DNA of 64,000 nucleotides from Modestobacter excelsi (GCF_005930495.1 NZ_SJEX01000014.1:1-64000); one strand, 5' to 3'; positions 35,555 to 44,082 are shown, numbered from the stretch's first letter. Notes: generated by a model not told the origin, from the letters alone. Made by a program: numbers and translations.

Positions 35555-35982
35555 CGGACGCCCATCGAGCCAGGCGAGGGCTCGGTGTCGACGTGGCCGA
35601 GCTCGGGCCGGGGGGCCAGCGGCCCGGCGAGGAAGACGAAGAACGCCGTCTCCGCGCCGTCGTTGACGATGCGGTGTCGCACCCCGATCGGGATGTGCAC
35701 GGCCGACTCGCCGCCCAGCCGGCGCTCCTCGCCGTCCAGGGTCACCAGCACGTCGCCGGAGACGCAGTAGAGGAACTCCTCCGAGTACGGGTGCCAGTGC
35801 TCGGTGACGACCTCCCCCGGCTCGAGGGTGAGCGTGCCCATGAACCCGGCGGTGGCGCCCACGCTGGTCGGCGAGAGCAGCACTCGGATGTCACCGCCGC
35901 GACGGCGGTTGGGGACCGCGTCGGCCCGGGACACGGTGGGCCCGCAGCGCACCTTCGCCGTGGGGTGCTGGATCGTCGTCAT
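35551..35982 (-). CDS. Cupin-domain polyketide cyclase (TcmJ/WhiE-ORFII-like)
   Basis: The 143-residue single cupin has [15 protein letters not shown] as the metal-binding motif 1 and [13 protein letters not shown] as motif 2. Cupins of this kind accompany spore-pigment and tetracenomycin-type clusters and assist cyclisation or oxidation. The ATG overlaps the stop of the acyltransferase homologue, and its own stop overlaps the KS-alpha GTG. Confidence 0.9.
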   Translation of the reverse strand: MTTIQHPTAKVRCGPTVSRADAVPNRRRGGDIRVLLSPTSVGATAGFMGTLTLEPGEVVTEHWHPYSEEFLYCVSGDVLVTLDGEERRLGGESAVHIPIGVRHRIVNDGAETAFFVFLAGPLAPRPELGHVDTEPSPGSMGVR

Positions 35983-36947
35983 CTCTCTCCTCCGGTGGGG
36001 GCCGGGCCCGTCAGCGCGGGTTCCGGGAGTGCGGTGGGGGTGAGCGCACCGGGCGCGGTGGCCAGGTGCAGCGGGAGGTCCGGGTGGACCTGGCGGATCA
36101 GCGGGCCGAGGGTGGGCACGGGGCCCACCTCCACGACCCAGGTGGCACCGGCCCCGACCAGCGCGCGCGAGGTCGCCTCCCACTGCACCGGCGAGGTCAG
36201 GTGCGCCCGCAGGCACCGGGCCAGGTGGTCCGGGTCGCGGGTCGGCCGGCCGTCGGCGTTGGGCACCACCGGGACGTCCGGGACGGACCAGTCCAGGTCG
36301 GCGAGGGGTGCGGCGAGGTGGTCGGCGACGGACTGCATCAGCGGGCCGTGGCAGGCGGCCCGCCCGGGGAGCCGGACCATGTCCAGCCCGGCTGCGGTGA
36401 CGGCCGTGCGCGCCTGCTCCAGCTCCTCCCGGCTGCCGGAGAGCACCACCTGCGCCGGGCCGTCGAGGGAGGCCACGCTCAGCCCGCCGGCCGCCAGCTC
36501 GGTGACCACCGCGCGGGCGACCTCCGCGGCTCCGGGGCCGACGACGGCGGCCATGCCCGCACACGAGGGGCGCGGCGCGTGCGCCAGCGCCTCCGCGCGC
36601 CAGTCGACGAACGCCACCACCTGGTCCAGCGGCAGGGCGCCGGCGGCGACCAGCGCCGCGTACTCCCCGACGCCGTGCCCCGCGACGACGACCGGCCGCA
36701 GACCGGCGGCGACCAGGCTGCGGTACCCCGCGACCCCGGTCACGACCGCCGTCAGGTGCGCAGCCACCGGGTCGCAGAGGTTGAGCGGGTCACCCCACCA
36801 CGGGACGACGTCCCGGCCCAGCACGTCCGAGGCCTCGGCCACGACGTCCCGGGCGGCCTCGTCGCCGAGCCAGGCGTCGAGGGCGCCGGGGCGGGCGCTG
36901 CCCTCACCCGGGAGGACGACCGCGGCCCCCGGGGCGAGGTCGGTCAC
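35979..36947 (-). CDS. Acyltransferase homologue (FabD-like) lacking the catalytic serine
   Basis: The 322-residue protein has the fold of malonyl-CoA:ACP transacylases. Arg117 (VDWRAEAL) and His200 (CHGPLMQ) match catalytic residues, but the nucleophile motif GHSxGE reads GHGVGE at 90-95, with Gly92 in place of Ser; the codon is GGC. The N-terminal oxyanion motif PGQGS reads PGEGS. It may be a non-catalytic partner, act through another residue, or act as a hydrolase-like editor. It is coupled by GTGA to the upstream cyclase and by ATGA to the cupin. Confidence 0.88.
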   Translation of the reverse strand: MTDLAPGAAVVLPGEGSARPGALDAWLGDEAARDVVAEASDVLGRDVVPWWGDPLNLCDPVAAHLTAVVTGVAGYRSLVAAGLRPVVVAGHGVGEYAALVAAGALPLDQVVAFVDWRAEALAHAPRPSCAGMAAVVGPGAAEVARAVVTELAAGGLSVASLDGPAQVVLSGSREELEQARTAVTAAGLDMVRLPGRAACHGPLMQSVADHLAAPLADLDWSVPDVPVVPNADGRPTRDPDHLARCLRAHLTSPVQWEATSRALVGAGATWVVEVGPVPTLGPLIRQVHPDLPLHLATAPGALTPTALPEPALTGPAPTGGER

Positions 36948-37438
36948 GTCGTCGGCTCCGCGTGCCTGGCGGCGGCCTCCACCTTGTCCCGGATGACGGC
37001 CATCTGGACCTTGCTGTTCGCGTCGATGCGCTCGGTCATGCCGGCCGTGTCGATCGGCGCCTCGGGCCGCATCCGGAAGTCCTGCTGCCACCGCATCCGG
37101 GTGCCGGTGCCCTCCGGCGCGTAGTTCCACCGGATGTCCATGAACTCGAAGGGGCCGGGCTCGACCCGCTTCGCCACGACCTCGTGGGCGGCCTCGTCCA
37201 GGGTGCGCTCGGAGATCCAGCTCCACACCCGGCCGGACTCGTCGGGGTGCATCTTGAGCCGGAACCGGAACGTCGAGCCGTGCTGGGCGAGCATCTCCAC
37301 CTCGGCGTACTCGGTGAAGAGGTCCGGCCAGGTCGTCAGGTCGTTGGTCATCCGCCAGACGTGGTCGATGTCCGCGTCGATGAAGATCGAGTTGTCGGTG
37401 TGGCCGACGGTCCGGCTGTCGTTCTCGAGGGTGCTCAT
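36944..37438 (-). CDS. SRPBCC aromatase/cyclase
   Basis: The 164-residue single-domain START-fold protein (IDADIDHVWRMTNDLTTWPD at the N-terminus, SWISERTLD in the core) is similar to the WhiE-ORFVI/TcmN-N-terminal aromatase/cyclases that direct first-ring formation. The ATG at 37438 has GGAGGACC before it. It is the first gene after an intra-operon stem-loop element and a 100-base gap following the ACP, so it may start a second translational block. Confidence 0.9.
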   Translation of the reverse strand: MSTLENDSRTVGHTDNSIFIDADIDHVWRMTNDLTTWPDLFTEYAEVEMLAQHGSTFRFRLKMHPDESGRVWSWISERTLDEAAHEVVAKRVEPGPFEFMDIRWNYAPEGTGTRMRWQQDFRMRPEAPIDTAGMTERIDANSKVQMAVIRDKVEAAARHAEPTT

Positions 37439-37480
37439 CTGGGTCCTCCGGCTGGCTGCCTGGGTCAGGGGGTCGGGCAC

Positions 37481-37534
37481 GGCCCCGTCCGGGGGCTCGC
37501 GCCGAGCGTGCGGGGCGTGACGGGGACGGGGTCC
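37481..37534. repeat. Stem-loop intergenic element, copy 5 (inside the polyketide operon)
   Basis: On the minus strand it reads like the copy at 16758-16810 over nearly its whole length; outer arms CCCCGTCC and GGACGGGG lie at 37483-37490 and 37524-37531. It sits just after the ACP stop, splitting the operon into an acyl-supply half and a chain-building half, and could attenuate or process the transcript. Confidence 0.65.
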
Positions 37535-37538
37535 TCCC

Positions 37539-37793
37539 TCAGGCCATCTGCGACTGCGCCGAGGAGACGGTCGCGACGATCTCGCCCAGCGTGTAGCGGT
37601 CGGGGTCGTCGTCGGGCATCTCGGTGCCGAACCGGTCGTGCAGCTCGGTCTGCATGGACAGGAAGGCCAGCGAGTCCAGCCCGATGTCGGCGAAGTGGGC
37701 GTCGGGGTCGGTGGTGCGCGACTCCGGGGGGAGCCCGGCCTTCTCGGAGAGCAGGTCCATCAGGTCGTCGAGGGTGAACGAGGTGTCGGGCAT
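37539..37793 (-). CDS. Acyl carrier protein (internal start within the AccC-ACP frame)
   Basis: The 84-residue ACP has the phosphopantetheine site DIGLDSLAF with Ser41. The ATG at 37793 is preceded by GAGAGGAA at a good distance, so it can be translated by itself as well as part of the AccC fusion in the same frame. It carries the growing poly-beta-keto chain. The gene lies five genes before KS-alpha. Confidence 0.85.
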   Translation of the reverse strand: MPDTSFTLDDLMDLLSEKAGLPPESRTTDPDAHFADIGLDSLAFLSMQTELHDRFGTEMPDDDPDRYTLGEIVATVSSAQSQMA

Positions 37794-39281
37794 GGCGGTG
37801 TTCCTCTCAGGGGTGGGTGGACGGGACGGCCCCGGCCGGTCGCTGCCGGACGGTGCCGGGACGAGCTGCAGCGACCCGTGGGCGGCGGGCATGGGCGCCG
37901 TCGGGGTCGCCGCGAGGGCAGCTGCGGAGACCAGGAGCTCGGGCAGGCTGCGGTCGAGGAACTCGATGTCGTGCCGGTCGGCGCGCACGTCGGGGTGGCG
38001 GAGCATCGCCCGTTGCAGGGCGATGGTGGTGTGCAGCGCCGGCCCCTCGACCCGCAGCTCGGCCAGTGCCCGGTCCATCCGCCGGACCGCCTGGTCGCGG
38101 TCGGGGGCCCAGACGACGAGCTTGCCCAGCAGCGAGTCGTAGTGCGGGCTCACGTCGTCGCCCTGCCGGTAGCCGGTGTCGAACCGGGTCCACGGCCCGC
38201 CGGGGACCTGCAGGACGTCGAGGTGGCCGGGGGCGGGGGCGAAGCCGCGGGCCGGGTCCTCGGCGTTGATCCGGCACTCGATCGCGGCGCCGCGGGTCAC
38301 CACGTCCTCCTGCTGCAGCTGCAGCCGCCGGCCACCGGCGACCAGCAGCTGCTCCCGGACGAGGTCGACGCCGGTGAGGGCCTCGGTGACCGGGTGCTCG
38401 ACCTGGATGCGGGCGTTCATCTCCATGAAGTACGCGCCGGCGCCGTCGACCAGGAACTCCATGGTCCCGGCGCCGGTGAACCCCACCGACAGCGCACCGC
38501 GCACCGCGAGGGCGCCGAGGTCGGCGCGCTGCTCGGGGGAGAGGTGGGCCGCGGGCCCCTCCTCCAGCAGCTTCTGGTGGCGGCGCTGCAGCGAGCAGTC
38601 GCGCTCACCGAGGTGGATCCCCGCGCCGTGCCCGTCGCAGAGCACCTGCACCTCCACGTGCCGGGCGCGGCTCAGGTAGCGCTCCACGTAGACGGTCGGG
38701 TCGCGGAACACCGCGCGGGCGACCGCGCGGGTGGTGGCGAAGGCCTCGGCGAACTCCCCCGGCGCCGACACGACCGTCATCCCGCGCCCGCCGCCGCCGG
38801 CCGCCGCCTTGATGATCACCGGGTAGCCGATCTCGTCGGCGATCGCCAGCCCCTCCTCCGCCGTCCGGACCGGCTCGACCACCCCGGGCAGCAGCGGCAG
38901 GCCGGCGTCGGCCATCAGCCGGCGGGCGGTGGCCTTGTTGCCCATCTGCTGCATGACCTCCGGCGGCGGACCGACGAAGGTGAGCCCCTCGATGTCGCAG
39001 ATCTCGGCGAAGTCGGGGTCCTCGGACAGGAACCCGTAGCCCGGGTGGACGGCGTCCGCGCCGGTGCGCAGCGCGGCCTCGATCAGGTTGGGCACGTGCA
39101 GGTAGCTGCGCCGGGGGGCGGGCGGGCCGATGTGCACCGCCTCGTCGGCCATCGCCACCACCGCGGAGTCCCGGTCGGAGGTGGAGTAGGTGGCGACCAC
39201 CTCGATGCCCAGCTCCCGGCAGGCGCGGGCGATCCGGACGGCGATCTCGCCGCGGTTGGCGATGAGCAGCCGGCTGATCAC
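37539..39281 (-). CDS. accC: Biotin carboxylase fused in frame to acyl carrier protein (AccC-ACP)
   Basis: The open frame encodes 580 residues without a stop. Residues 1-450 are a complete biotin carboxylase: LLIANRGEIAVRIARACREL, the ATP-grasp glycine loop KAAAGGGGRGM, and EMNARIQVEHPVTEALTG. A Pro/Ser-rich stretch of about 40 residues follows, then an ACP (see 37539-37793). The GTG start overlaps the accB stop as GTGA. It carboxylates biotin on AccB for malonyl-CoA synthesis. A separate ribosome-binding site before the ACP means free ACP may also be made. A frameshift error in the linker is the main alternative. Confidence 0.85.
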   Translation of the reverse strand: MISRLLIANRGEIAVRIARACRELGIEVVATYSTSDRDSAVVAMADEAVHIGPPAPRRSYLHVPNLIEAALRTGADAVHPGYGFLSEDPDFAEICDIEGLTFVGPPPEVMQQMGNKATARRLMADAGLPLLPGVVEPVRTAEEGLAIADEIGYPVIIKAAAGGGGRGMTVVSAPGEFAEAFATTRAVARAVFRDPTVYVERYLSRARHVEVQVLCDGHGAGIHLGERDCSLQRRHQKLLEEGPAAHLSPEQRADLGALAVRGALSVGFTGAGTMEFLVDGAGAYFMEMNARIQVEHPVTEALTGVDLVREQLLVAGGRRLQLQQEDVVTRGAAIECRINAEDPARGFAPAPGHLDVLQVPGGPWTRFDTGYRQGDDVSPHYDSLLGKLVVWAPDRDQAVRRMDRALAELRVEGPALHTTIALQRAMLRHPDVRADRHDIEFLDRSLPELLVSAAALAATPTAPMPAAHGSLQLVPAPSGSDRPGPSRPPTPERNTAMPDTSFTLDDLMDLLSEKAGLPPESRTTDPDAHFADIGLDSLAFLSMQTELHDRFGTEMPDDDPDRYTLGEIVATVSSAQSQMA

Positions 39282-39814
39282 TGCGCGGCCACCGTCGGGC
39301 GCAGGTACATGAGGACCTGCCCGTACTCCACCGACTCGGCGTCCCCGGCGAGGACCTCGGTGACGACCCCCGCCTCGTCGGCCACGATCGGGTTCATCAG
39401 CTTCATCGCCTCGACGATCCCGAGCGTCTGGCCGGGCTCGACGGTGTCGCCGACCCGGACGAACGGGTCGGCGTCCGGGGACGGGGCGACGTAGAAGGTC
39501 CCGACCAGGGGCGCCGGGACGGCGACGACGTCGTCCGGGACGGCCGGCCCGGCGGCGTCGGCCGGGACGTCCCGGCCGGCCGGTGCGCTGCGCAGCGCGC
39601 CCCCGCCCTCGCCGGCGGGGCGGTCCTCGGCCGCCCACTCGACCTCGATCGCGGTGTCGCCGCTGCGCACGGTGAGCCGGCGCAGGTCGCCGGGCAGGCT
39701 GCGGGCCAGCTCGACCACCTCGTTGCTCAGCGACCGGGTGGTGTCGTCCGGCGGCAGCGGGGCGCCGCTCAGCGTCGGCCGGGGGGTGAACTCCGTCGGG
39801 TGCACGGTCAGCAC
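39278..39814 (-). CDS. accB: Biotin carboxyl carrier protein
   Basis: The 178-residue protein has an N-terminal helical segment, a Pro/Ala-rich linker and a C-terminal biotinyl domain with EAMKLM and biotinyl Lys138; APLVGTFYVAPSPDADPFV is the typical domain start. The GTG at 39814 overlaps the end of the accDA gene by seven bases; a GTG at 39805 is possible. It shuttles carboxybiotin between AccC and AccDA. Confidence 0.92.
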   Translation of the reverse strand: MLTVHPTEFTPRPTLSGAPLPPDDTTRSLSNEVVELARSLPGDLRRLTVRSGDTAIEVEWAAEDRPAGEGGGALRSAPAGRDVPADAAGPAVPDDVVAVPAPLVGTFYVAPSPDADPFVRVGDTVEPGQTLGIVEAMKLMNPIVADEAGVVTEVLAGDAESVEYGQVLMYLRPTVAAQ

Positions 39815-41556
39815 CCCGCCGGGACGACGGGCTGCAGCGTGCGCATGCGGCGGCCGGCGTTCCCGTCCATGCCGGACAACCGGCGGGAGCGTTCGGCCAG
39901 CAGGGTGGCCACGTCGGCCCGGGACAGCTCGTCCAGTTCGCGGAGGAGCGCCGCGCGGAGCAGGTCCGCTGCCGCGACCGGGTCGGTGTGCGCGCCGCCC
40001 GGTGGTTCGGGGACGACGGAGGTTGCGATGCCCGACCGGAACAGGTGGGTGGCGCCCAGCTGCATGGCCCGCGCCGCGGCGGGGGCCGCCGTCGCCGTCC
40101 GCCACAGGATGGCCGCGCACCCCTCGGGGCTGATCACCGACAGGTAGGCGTTCTCCAGGACCAGCAGCCGGTCCGAGGTGCACAGCGCCAGCGCGCCACC
40201 GCTGCCGCCCTCGCCGGTGACCACGGCGACGACGGGGACCCGCAGCCGGCTGCTGCGCATGATGATCTCGGCGATCGCGTGGGACTGCCCGCGCTCCTCC
40301 GCCTCCGGTCCCGGGTGCGCCCCGGGGGTGTCGACGAGGGTGACGACCGGCAGCCGGTGGGCCTCGGCGTGCCCCAGCAGGCGCAGCGCCTTGCGGTAGC
40401 CCTCGGGGTGCGGCATCCCGAAGTTGTGGGCGACCCGCTCGCGGACCGAGTGCCCCTTCTCGTGGCCGATCACCACGACCGGACGGCCCCCGATGGAGGC
40501 GACCCCGCCCACCACGGCGGGGTCGTCGCCGAAGGCCCGGTCGCCGTGCAGCTCGACGAAGTCGTCGAAGGCGGTGTGCAGGTAGTCCAGCGTGGTCGGC
40601 CGGTCCGCGACCCGCGCCCGCTGGACGACCTCCCAGGGATCGCTCTCCGCCGGCGGGGGCTCGGGCCCTTCGGCCCACGCAGGCTCCGGCTCGCCGGCCG
40701 GTTCGTCCTCGGCCGGGACGCCGGCGCGGTCGCGGCCGTGCAGCGTGAGCAGCCGGATGAGCACCGGCCGCAGGTCCGCCCGGCTCTCGACCCGGTCCAC
40801 CAGGCCGTGGGCGAGCAGGAACTCCGAGGTCTGGAAGTCGCGGGGGAGCTCGGCGCGGATCGTCTCCTGGACCACGCGCGGGCCGGCGAAGCCCACGTGC
40901 GCGCCGCGTTCCCCGATGAGCACCGACGCGAGAGTCGCGAAGGAGGCGGAGACGCCGCCGTAGGTGGGGTCGGTGAGCACGCAGACCGAGAGCAGCCCGG
41001 CCTCGTGCAGCCGTCCGAAGGCCTCGCTGGCGCGGGCCATCTGGAACAGCGAGAAGACGCCCTCCTGCATCCGGGCGCCGCCGCTGGCGCAGACGACCAC
41101 CAGCGGCCGGCTCCGCTCCAGCGCCAGCGCGGCGGCCTCGCTCACCCGCCGGCCCACCTCGACGCCCATGCTGCCGCCCAGGAAGCCGAAGTCCATGACG
41201 GCGAGCACCAGGGGTGTCCCGCCGATCCGCGCCTCGCCCACCAGGACCGCCTCGGACTCCCCGGAGCGGTGCGCGGCGTCGCGGAGCCGCTCGGGGTAGG
41301 GGCGCAGGTCGGTGAAGGCCAGCGGGTCGGAGTCCCCGCGGGGGACCTCGGTCTCGGTGAAGCTCCCGGCGTCGACGAGCATGTCGATCCGGGCCCGGGC
41401 GCTGAGCCGCAGGTGGTGCTCGCACTCCGGGCAGACGTGCAGGTTGCGCTCCAGCCGCTTGTGGTAGAGCAGCCAGCCGCAGGCCGGGCAGGAGGTCCAG
41501 CCGGCGTGAACCGGTGCGGCGGGCACGCCGGGTGTCGTCAACGAGGAACGGGTCAT
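39808..41556 (-). CDS. accDA: Acetyl-CoA carboxylase carboxyltransferase, fused beta and alpha subunits
   Basis: In the 582-residue fusion, residues 1-290 are AccD with a zinc ribbon (CPAC and CPEC pairs) and the acyl-CoA crotonase fold; residues about 320-582 are AccA (FDDFVELHGDRAFGDDPAVV, then TLVDTPGAHPGPEAEERGQ). It transfers carboxyl from AccB to acetyl-CoA. Dedicated prokaryote-type ACCase genes occur in some type II polyketide clusters as a malonyl-CoA supply. It follows the TcmI-like cyclase by 29 bases. Confidence 0.93.
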   Translation of the reverse strand: MTRSSLTTPGVPAAPVHAGWTSCPACGWLLYHKRLERNLHVCPECEHHLRLSARARIDMLVDAGSFTETEVPRGDSDPLAFTDLRPYPERLRDAAHRSGESEAVLVGEARIGGTPLVLAVMDFGFLGGSMGVEVGRRVSEAAALALERSRPLVVVCASGGARMQEGVFSLFQMARASEAFGRLHEAGLLSVCVLTDPTYGGVSASFATLASVLIGERGAHVGFAGPRVVQETIRAELPRDFQTSEFLLAHGLVDRVESRADLRPVLIRLLTLHGRDRAGVPAEDEPAGEPEPAWAEGPEPPPAESDPWEVVQRARVADRPTTLDYLHTAFDDFVELHGDRAFGDDPAVVGGVASIGGRPVVVIGHEKGHSVRERVAHNFGMPHPEGYRKALRLLGHAEAHRLPVVTLVDTPGAHPGPEAEERGQSHAIAEIIMRSSRLRVPVVAVVTGEGGSGGALALCTSDRLLVLENAYLSVISPEGCAAILWRTATAAPAAARAMQLGATHLFRSGIATSVVPEPPGGAHTDPVAAADLLRAALLRELDELSRADVATLLAERSRRLSGMDGNAGRRMRTLQPVVPAGC

Positions 41557-41585
41557 GACTGCCTCTCAACCGCGTACCGCCGCCC

Positions 41586-41954
41586 TCACTCGGGCGACGA
41601 GGTCCAGTGGTAGAAGCGACGGGCCATCGCGTCCTGCGGTGAGCGCCAGTTCGGGTCGTAGGGCTCGATGTAGGGCTTGAGCTCGTCGCTCACCGACCGG
41701 AAGGCCGGCAACGACTGCGCGATCTGCATCGACTCCGACGGCGGCCGGTCGAAGCCGATCAGGTGCACGTAGAGGCCGTGGAACTGGAAGAGCGACCGGT
41801 GCCGCACCCCGATGTCGTGGGGCATGGACGTCGCGTCCGAGCGGCCGAAGACGGCGGCCACCTCGTCCGCGTCGCGGGGGTCCATCTTCGCGATGATCAT
41901 CGTCTCGTGCACGGGTGCTCCTGCGGCGGTGGGCGGGAAGAACCGGATCGACAC
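41586..41954 (-). CDS. TcmI family type II polyketide cyclase
   Basis: The 122-residue single ferredoxin-like domain has the family features MIIAKMDPRDADEVAAVF, HDIGVRHRSLFQFHGLYVHL and a C-terminal ARRFYHW. TcmI-type enzymes cyclise the last ring of tetracenomycin-like polyketides. It is the first gene of the polyketide operon; its promoter must lie in the 347-base gap shared with the LuxR-type regulator. Confidence 0.92.
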   Translation of the reverse strand: MSIRFFPPTAAGAPVHETMIIAKMDPRDADEVAAVFGRSDATSMPHDIGVRHRSLFQFHGLYVHLIGFDRPPSESMQIAQSLPAFRSVSDELKPYIEPYDPNWRSPQDAMARRFYHWTSSPE

Positions 41955-42301
41955 GGCAGACGCTAGGGCGGCTCCGGTGCTCCGGGCATCGGCCGCAGGG
42001 GCCGTTCTGGAGGGCCACCGGAGGTGGCGGGGCGGGGGTGGGCCCTCCGCCTCAGGGAGCGCGACCGCACCCCGGACCGAGCCCGTGTCCCCCGCCGTCT
42101 GGCCGTCGGCTCTGCCACCCGGGGCGGGTTCTCCCGACTCTCCGTGGGGTCGGACCCCCTACCCGGGTATGAACCGTCGGTCCGTCCCCGGGCAACGCGC
42201 GGTCGACTGTGGCGCTGACCTGGGGGTGTCCCCTAGCTTCCCGGTGACACCGACGTAGGTGGGCTCGGCAACGGGTGCCGTCCGGAGCGGAGTTGACACG
42301 C
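41955..42301. promoter_or_regulatory. Divergent promoter region of polyketide operon and regulator
   Basis: There is no gene in this 347-base stretch. It holds short inverted repeats such as GGGGTCGGACCCC (near 42148) and GGGGTGTCCCC (near 42225), both plausible regulator sites. A convincing -35/-10 pair could not be assigned by eye in this GC-rich DNA. Confidence 0.45.
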
Positions 42302-43075
42302 ATGAGCGGCGACCCGTTGTTCGGTACGGCCGGTGATGCCACGGGGGGTGGTCGTGTGCTTTCCGAGAGTGGTGACGGGGTGGTGACACCGCCCGCGGGG
42401 GTGCCGGTCCAGGTGCTCATCTGCGATGACCACGAGGTGCTCCGGCACGGTCTGCGCACGGTGCTGCTCCGCGCGCCGGACCTCACCGTCGTCGCCGAGG
42501 CGGCCGGCGCTGCCGAAGCCCTCGCCCTCGCCACGAGCGCGCGGCCGGACGTGACCGTGATCGGTCTCGGGGCGCACGGACCGGTCGTCCAGGAGCTCGT
42601 CCGGGCGTTGACCGCGATGGGCATCCGGGTCGTGCTGCTCGGCGAGCCCGGCGCCGGCAGCGACCTCATCGACGCGCTCCAGGCAGGGGCGAGCGGGTAC
42701 GTGCACACCACCGTGACCCCGCAGCGCCTCATCGACGGCGTGCGGGCCGTGGCGCAGGGCGAGACGGTGCTCGACGCGGCCGCGACGGGGGAGCTGCTGC
42801 ACCGTCTCGACGACGCGCCCCGGTCGGGCGACGGCGGGCCGGCCCTGCACAGCGGGCCGTTGACCGCGCGCCAGCAGACCGTCTCCCGGCTGGTCGCCGA
42901 GGGCCTGACCAACGCGGAGATCGCCGACCGGCTCAACGTCAGCCGGGCGACGGTCAAGGGCCACATCACCGTCGCCCTGCGTCGCCTGGGGCTCCGCGAC
43001 CGGACGCAGCTGGCGATCCACTTCCACCGGTCGACCAGGCCCGACGGTCGCGGACCAGGCTCGTCGAGGGGCTGA
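42302..43075 (+). CDS. LuxR-type regulator with degenerate receiver (1)
   Basis: The 257-residue protein has a receiver-like domain (about 35-155) and a C-terminal LuxR helix-turn-helix (LTARQQTVSRLVAEGLTNAEIAD). The acidic pair ICDDHE is kept, but the phosphoacceptor Asp reads Gly (VTVIGLG), and the switch Thr and Lys are also lost. Such atypical regulators of antibiotic clusters respond to ligands rather than phosphate. It is divergent from the polyketide operon and followed by a paralogue. The ATG at 42302 is preferred over an in-frame GTG at 42275. Confidence 0.9.
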   Translation: MSGDPLFGTAGDATGGGRVLSESGDGVVTPPAGVPVQVLICDDHEVLRHGLRTVLLRAPDLTVVAEAAGAAEALALATSARPDVTVIGLGAHGPVVQELVRALTAMGIRVVLLGEPGAGSDLIDALQAGASGYVHTTVTPQRLIDGVRAVAQGETVLDAAATGELLHRLDDAPRSGDGGPALHSGPLTARQQTVSRLVAEGLTNAEIADRLNVSRATVKGHITVALRRLGLRDRTQLAIHFHRSTRPDGRGPGSSRG

Positions 43076-43263
43076 GCGGCTCCGGAGCGGAACGACACGC
43101 CGCGTGCCTGTTCCACTGTGCATCTGCTGTGTCCGGGGTCGACGAAGGCGAGGACGCGGGACCAGTTGTTCGCTACGGTCTGTGCACCGTTGAGACGGAC
43201 GAGTGTCGGATCCACCCTCCGGTGGGGGGTGGCGTCGCCGCTCGCAGGACAGGGGGAGTCCTC

Positions 43264-44082
43264 ATGACCACGGACCACGGAGGGTCTCGGACGAGCCACG
43301 GCAGGCTGACCCTGCGCGCCCCCACGGACGAGGGGAGGAGTCGCTCTCTCCTGCGGGACGTGGCGCGCGCCCCTGGGCTGCGGGACACCGAGCTCCCCCT
43401 CCGGCCGCGCACGACCCGGCCACCGCGGACCCTGGTGCGGGTGCTGCTGTGCGAGGACCAGGAGGTCTTCCGGCTCGGCCTGCGGGTGGTCCTCGAGGCG
43501 CAGCCGGACATCGCCGTCGTCGCCGAGACCAGCCAGCTCCAGGAGGCGGTCGAGGTCACCGACGGCCCCGGCACGCAGGTGGTCGTCGTGCGGCAGGGCC
43601 TCCTGGGCGGTTCCAGCCTGCCGCTGCTGCGGGACCTCTGCCAGCGCGGAGCCGGGGTGCTGGTGCTCGCCGAGATGGGTGACCGGCCCGACTCCGGCAT
43701 GATGGAGGTGCTCCAGGCCGGGGTCCGGGGCTTCCTGCCGCGCCGGGCTGCGGCGTGCCGGCTCGTGGAGGCCGTCCGCGCGCTCGCCCGCAAGGAGACC
43801 GCGCTCGACTCCGCGGTGGCCAGCCAGCTCGTGCGCTACCTGACCGGGGACGCCGCCCAGGCCGACTGCGGGGGGCGGGCGCTCGACCGGCTCACCGAGC
43901 GGCAGCGCGACGTGGCCGCGCTGGTGGCCGAGGGGCTCAGCAACGAGGAGATCGCCAGCCGGCTGTTCCTGAGCCCGGCGACGGTCAAGAGCCACCTCAC
44001 CGCGGTGATGCGCCGCCTGGACGTCCGCACCCGCACCCAGCTGGCGATCCTGCTCAACCGCGACCACTCGCCCGCCGCCTGA
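43264..44082 (+). CDS. LuxR-type regulator with degenerate receiver (2)
   Basis: The 272-residue paralogue of the preceding gene has a receiver-like domain with CEDQEV and Arg in place of the phosphoacceptor Asp (VVVVRQGLL), then a LuxR domain (LTERQRDVAALVAEGLSNEEIAS). The ATG at 43264 follows GGGGGAG. Two unlike substitutions at the same site show that both proteins have abandoned phosphorylation. The pair may act as a heterodimer on the polyketide promoter (inference). The 188 bases before it hold no gene. Confidence 0.9.
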   Translation: MTTDHGGSRTSHGRLTLRAPTDEGRSRSLLRDVARAPGLRDTELPLRPRTTRPPRTLVRVLLCEDQEVFRLGLRVVLEAQPDIAVVAETSQLQEAVEVTDGPGTQVVVVRQGLLGGSSLPLLRDLCQRGAGVLVLAEMGDRPDSGMMEVLQAGVRGFLPRRAAACRLVEAVRALARKETALDSAVASQLVRYLTGDAAQADCGGRALDRLTERQRDVAALVAEGLSNEEIASRLFLSPATVKSHLTAVMRRLDVRTRTQLAILLNRDHSPAA

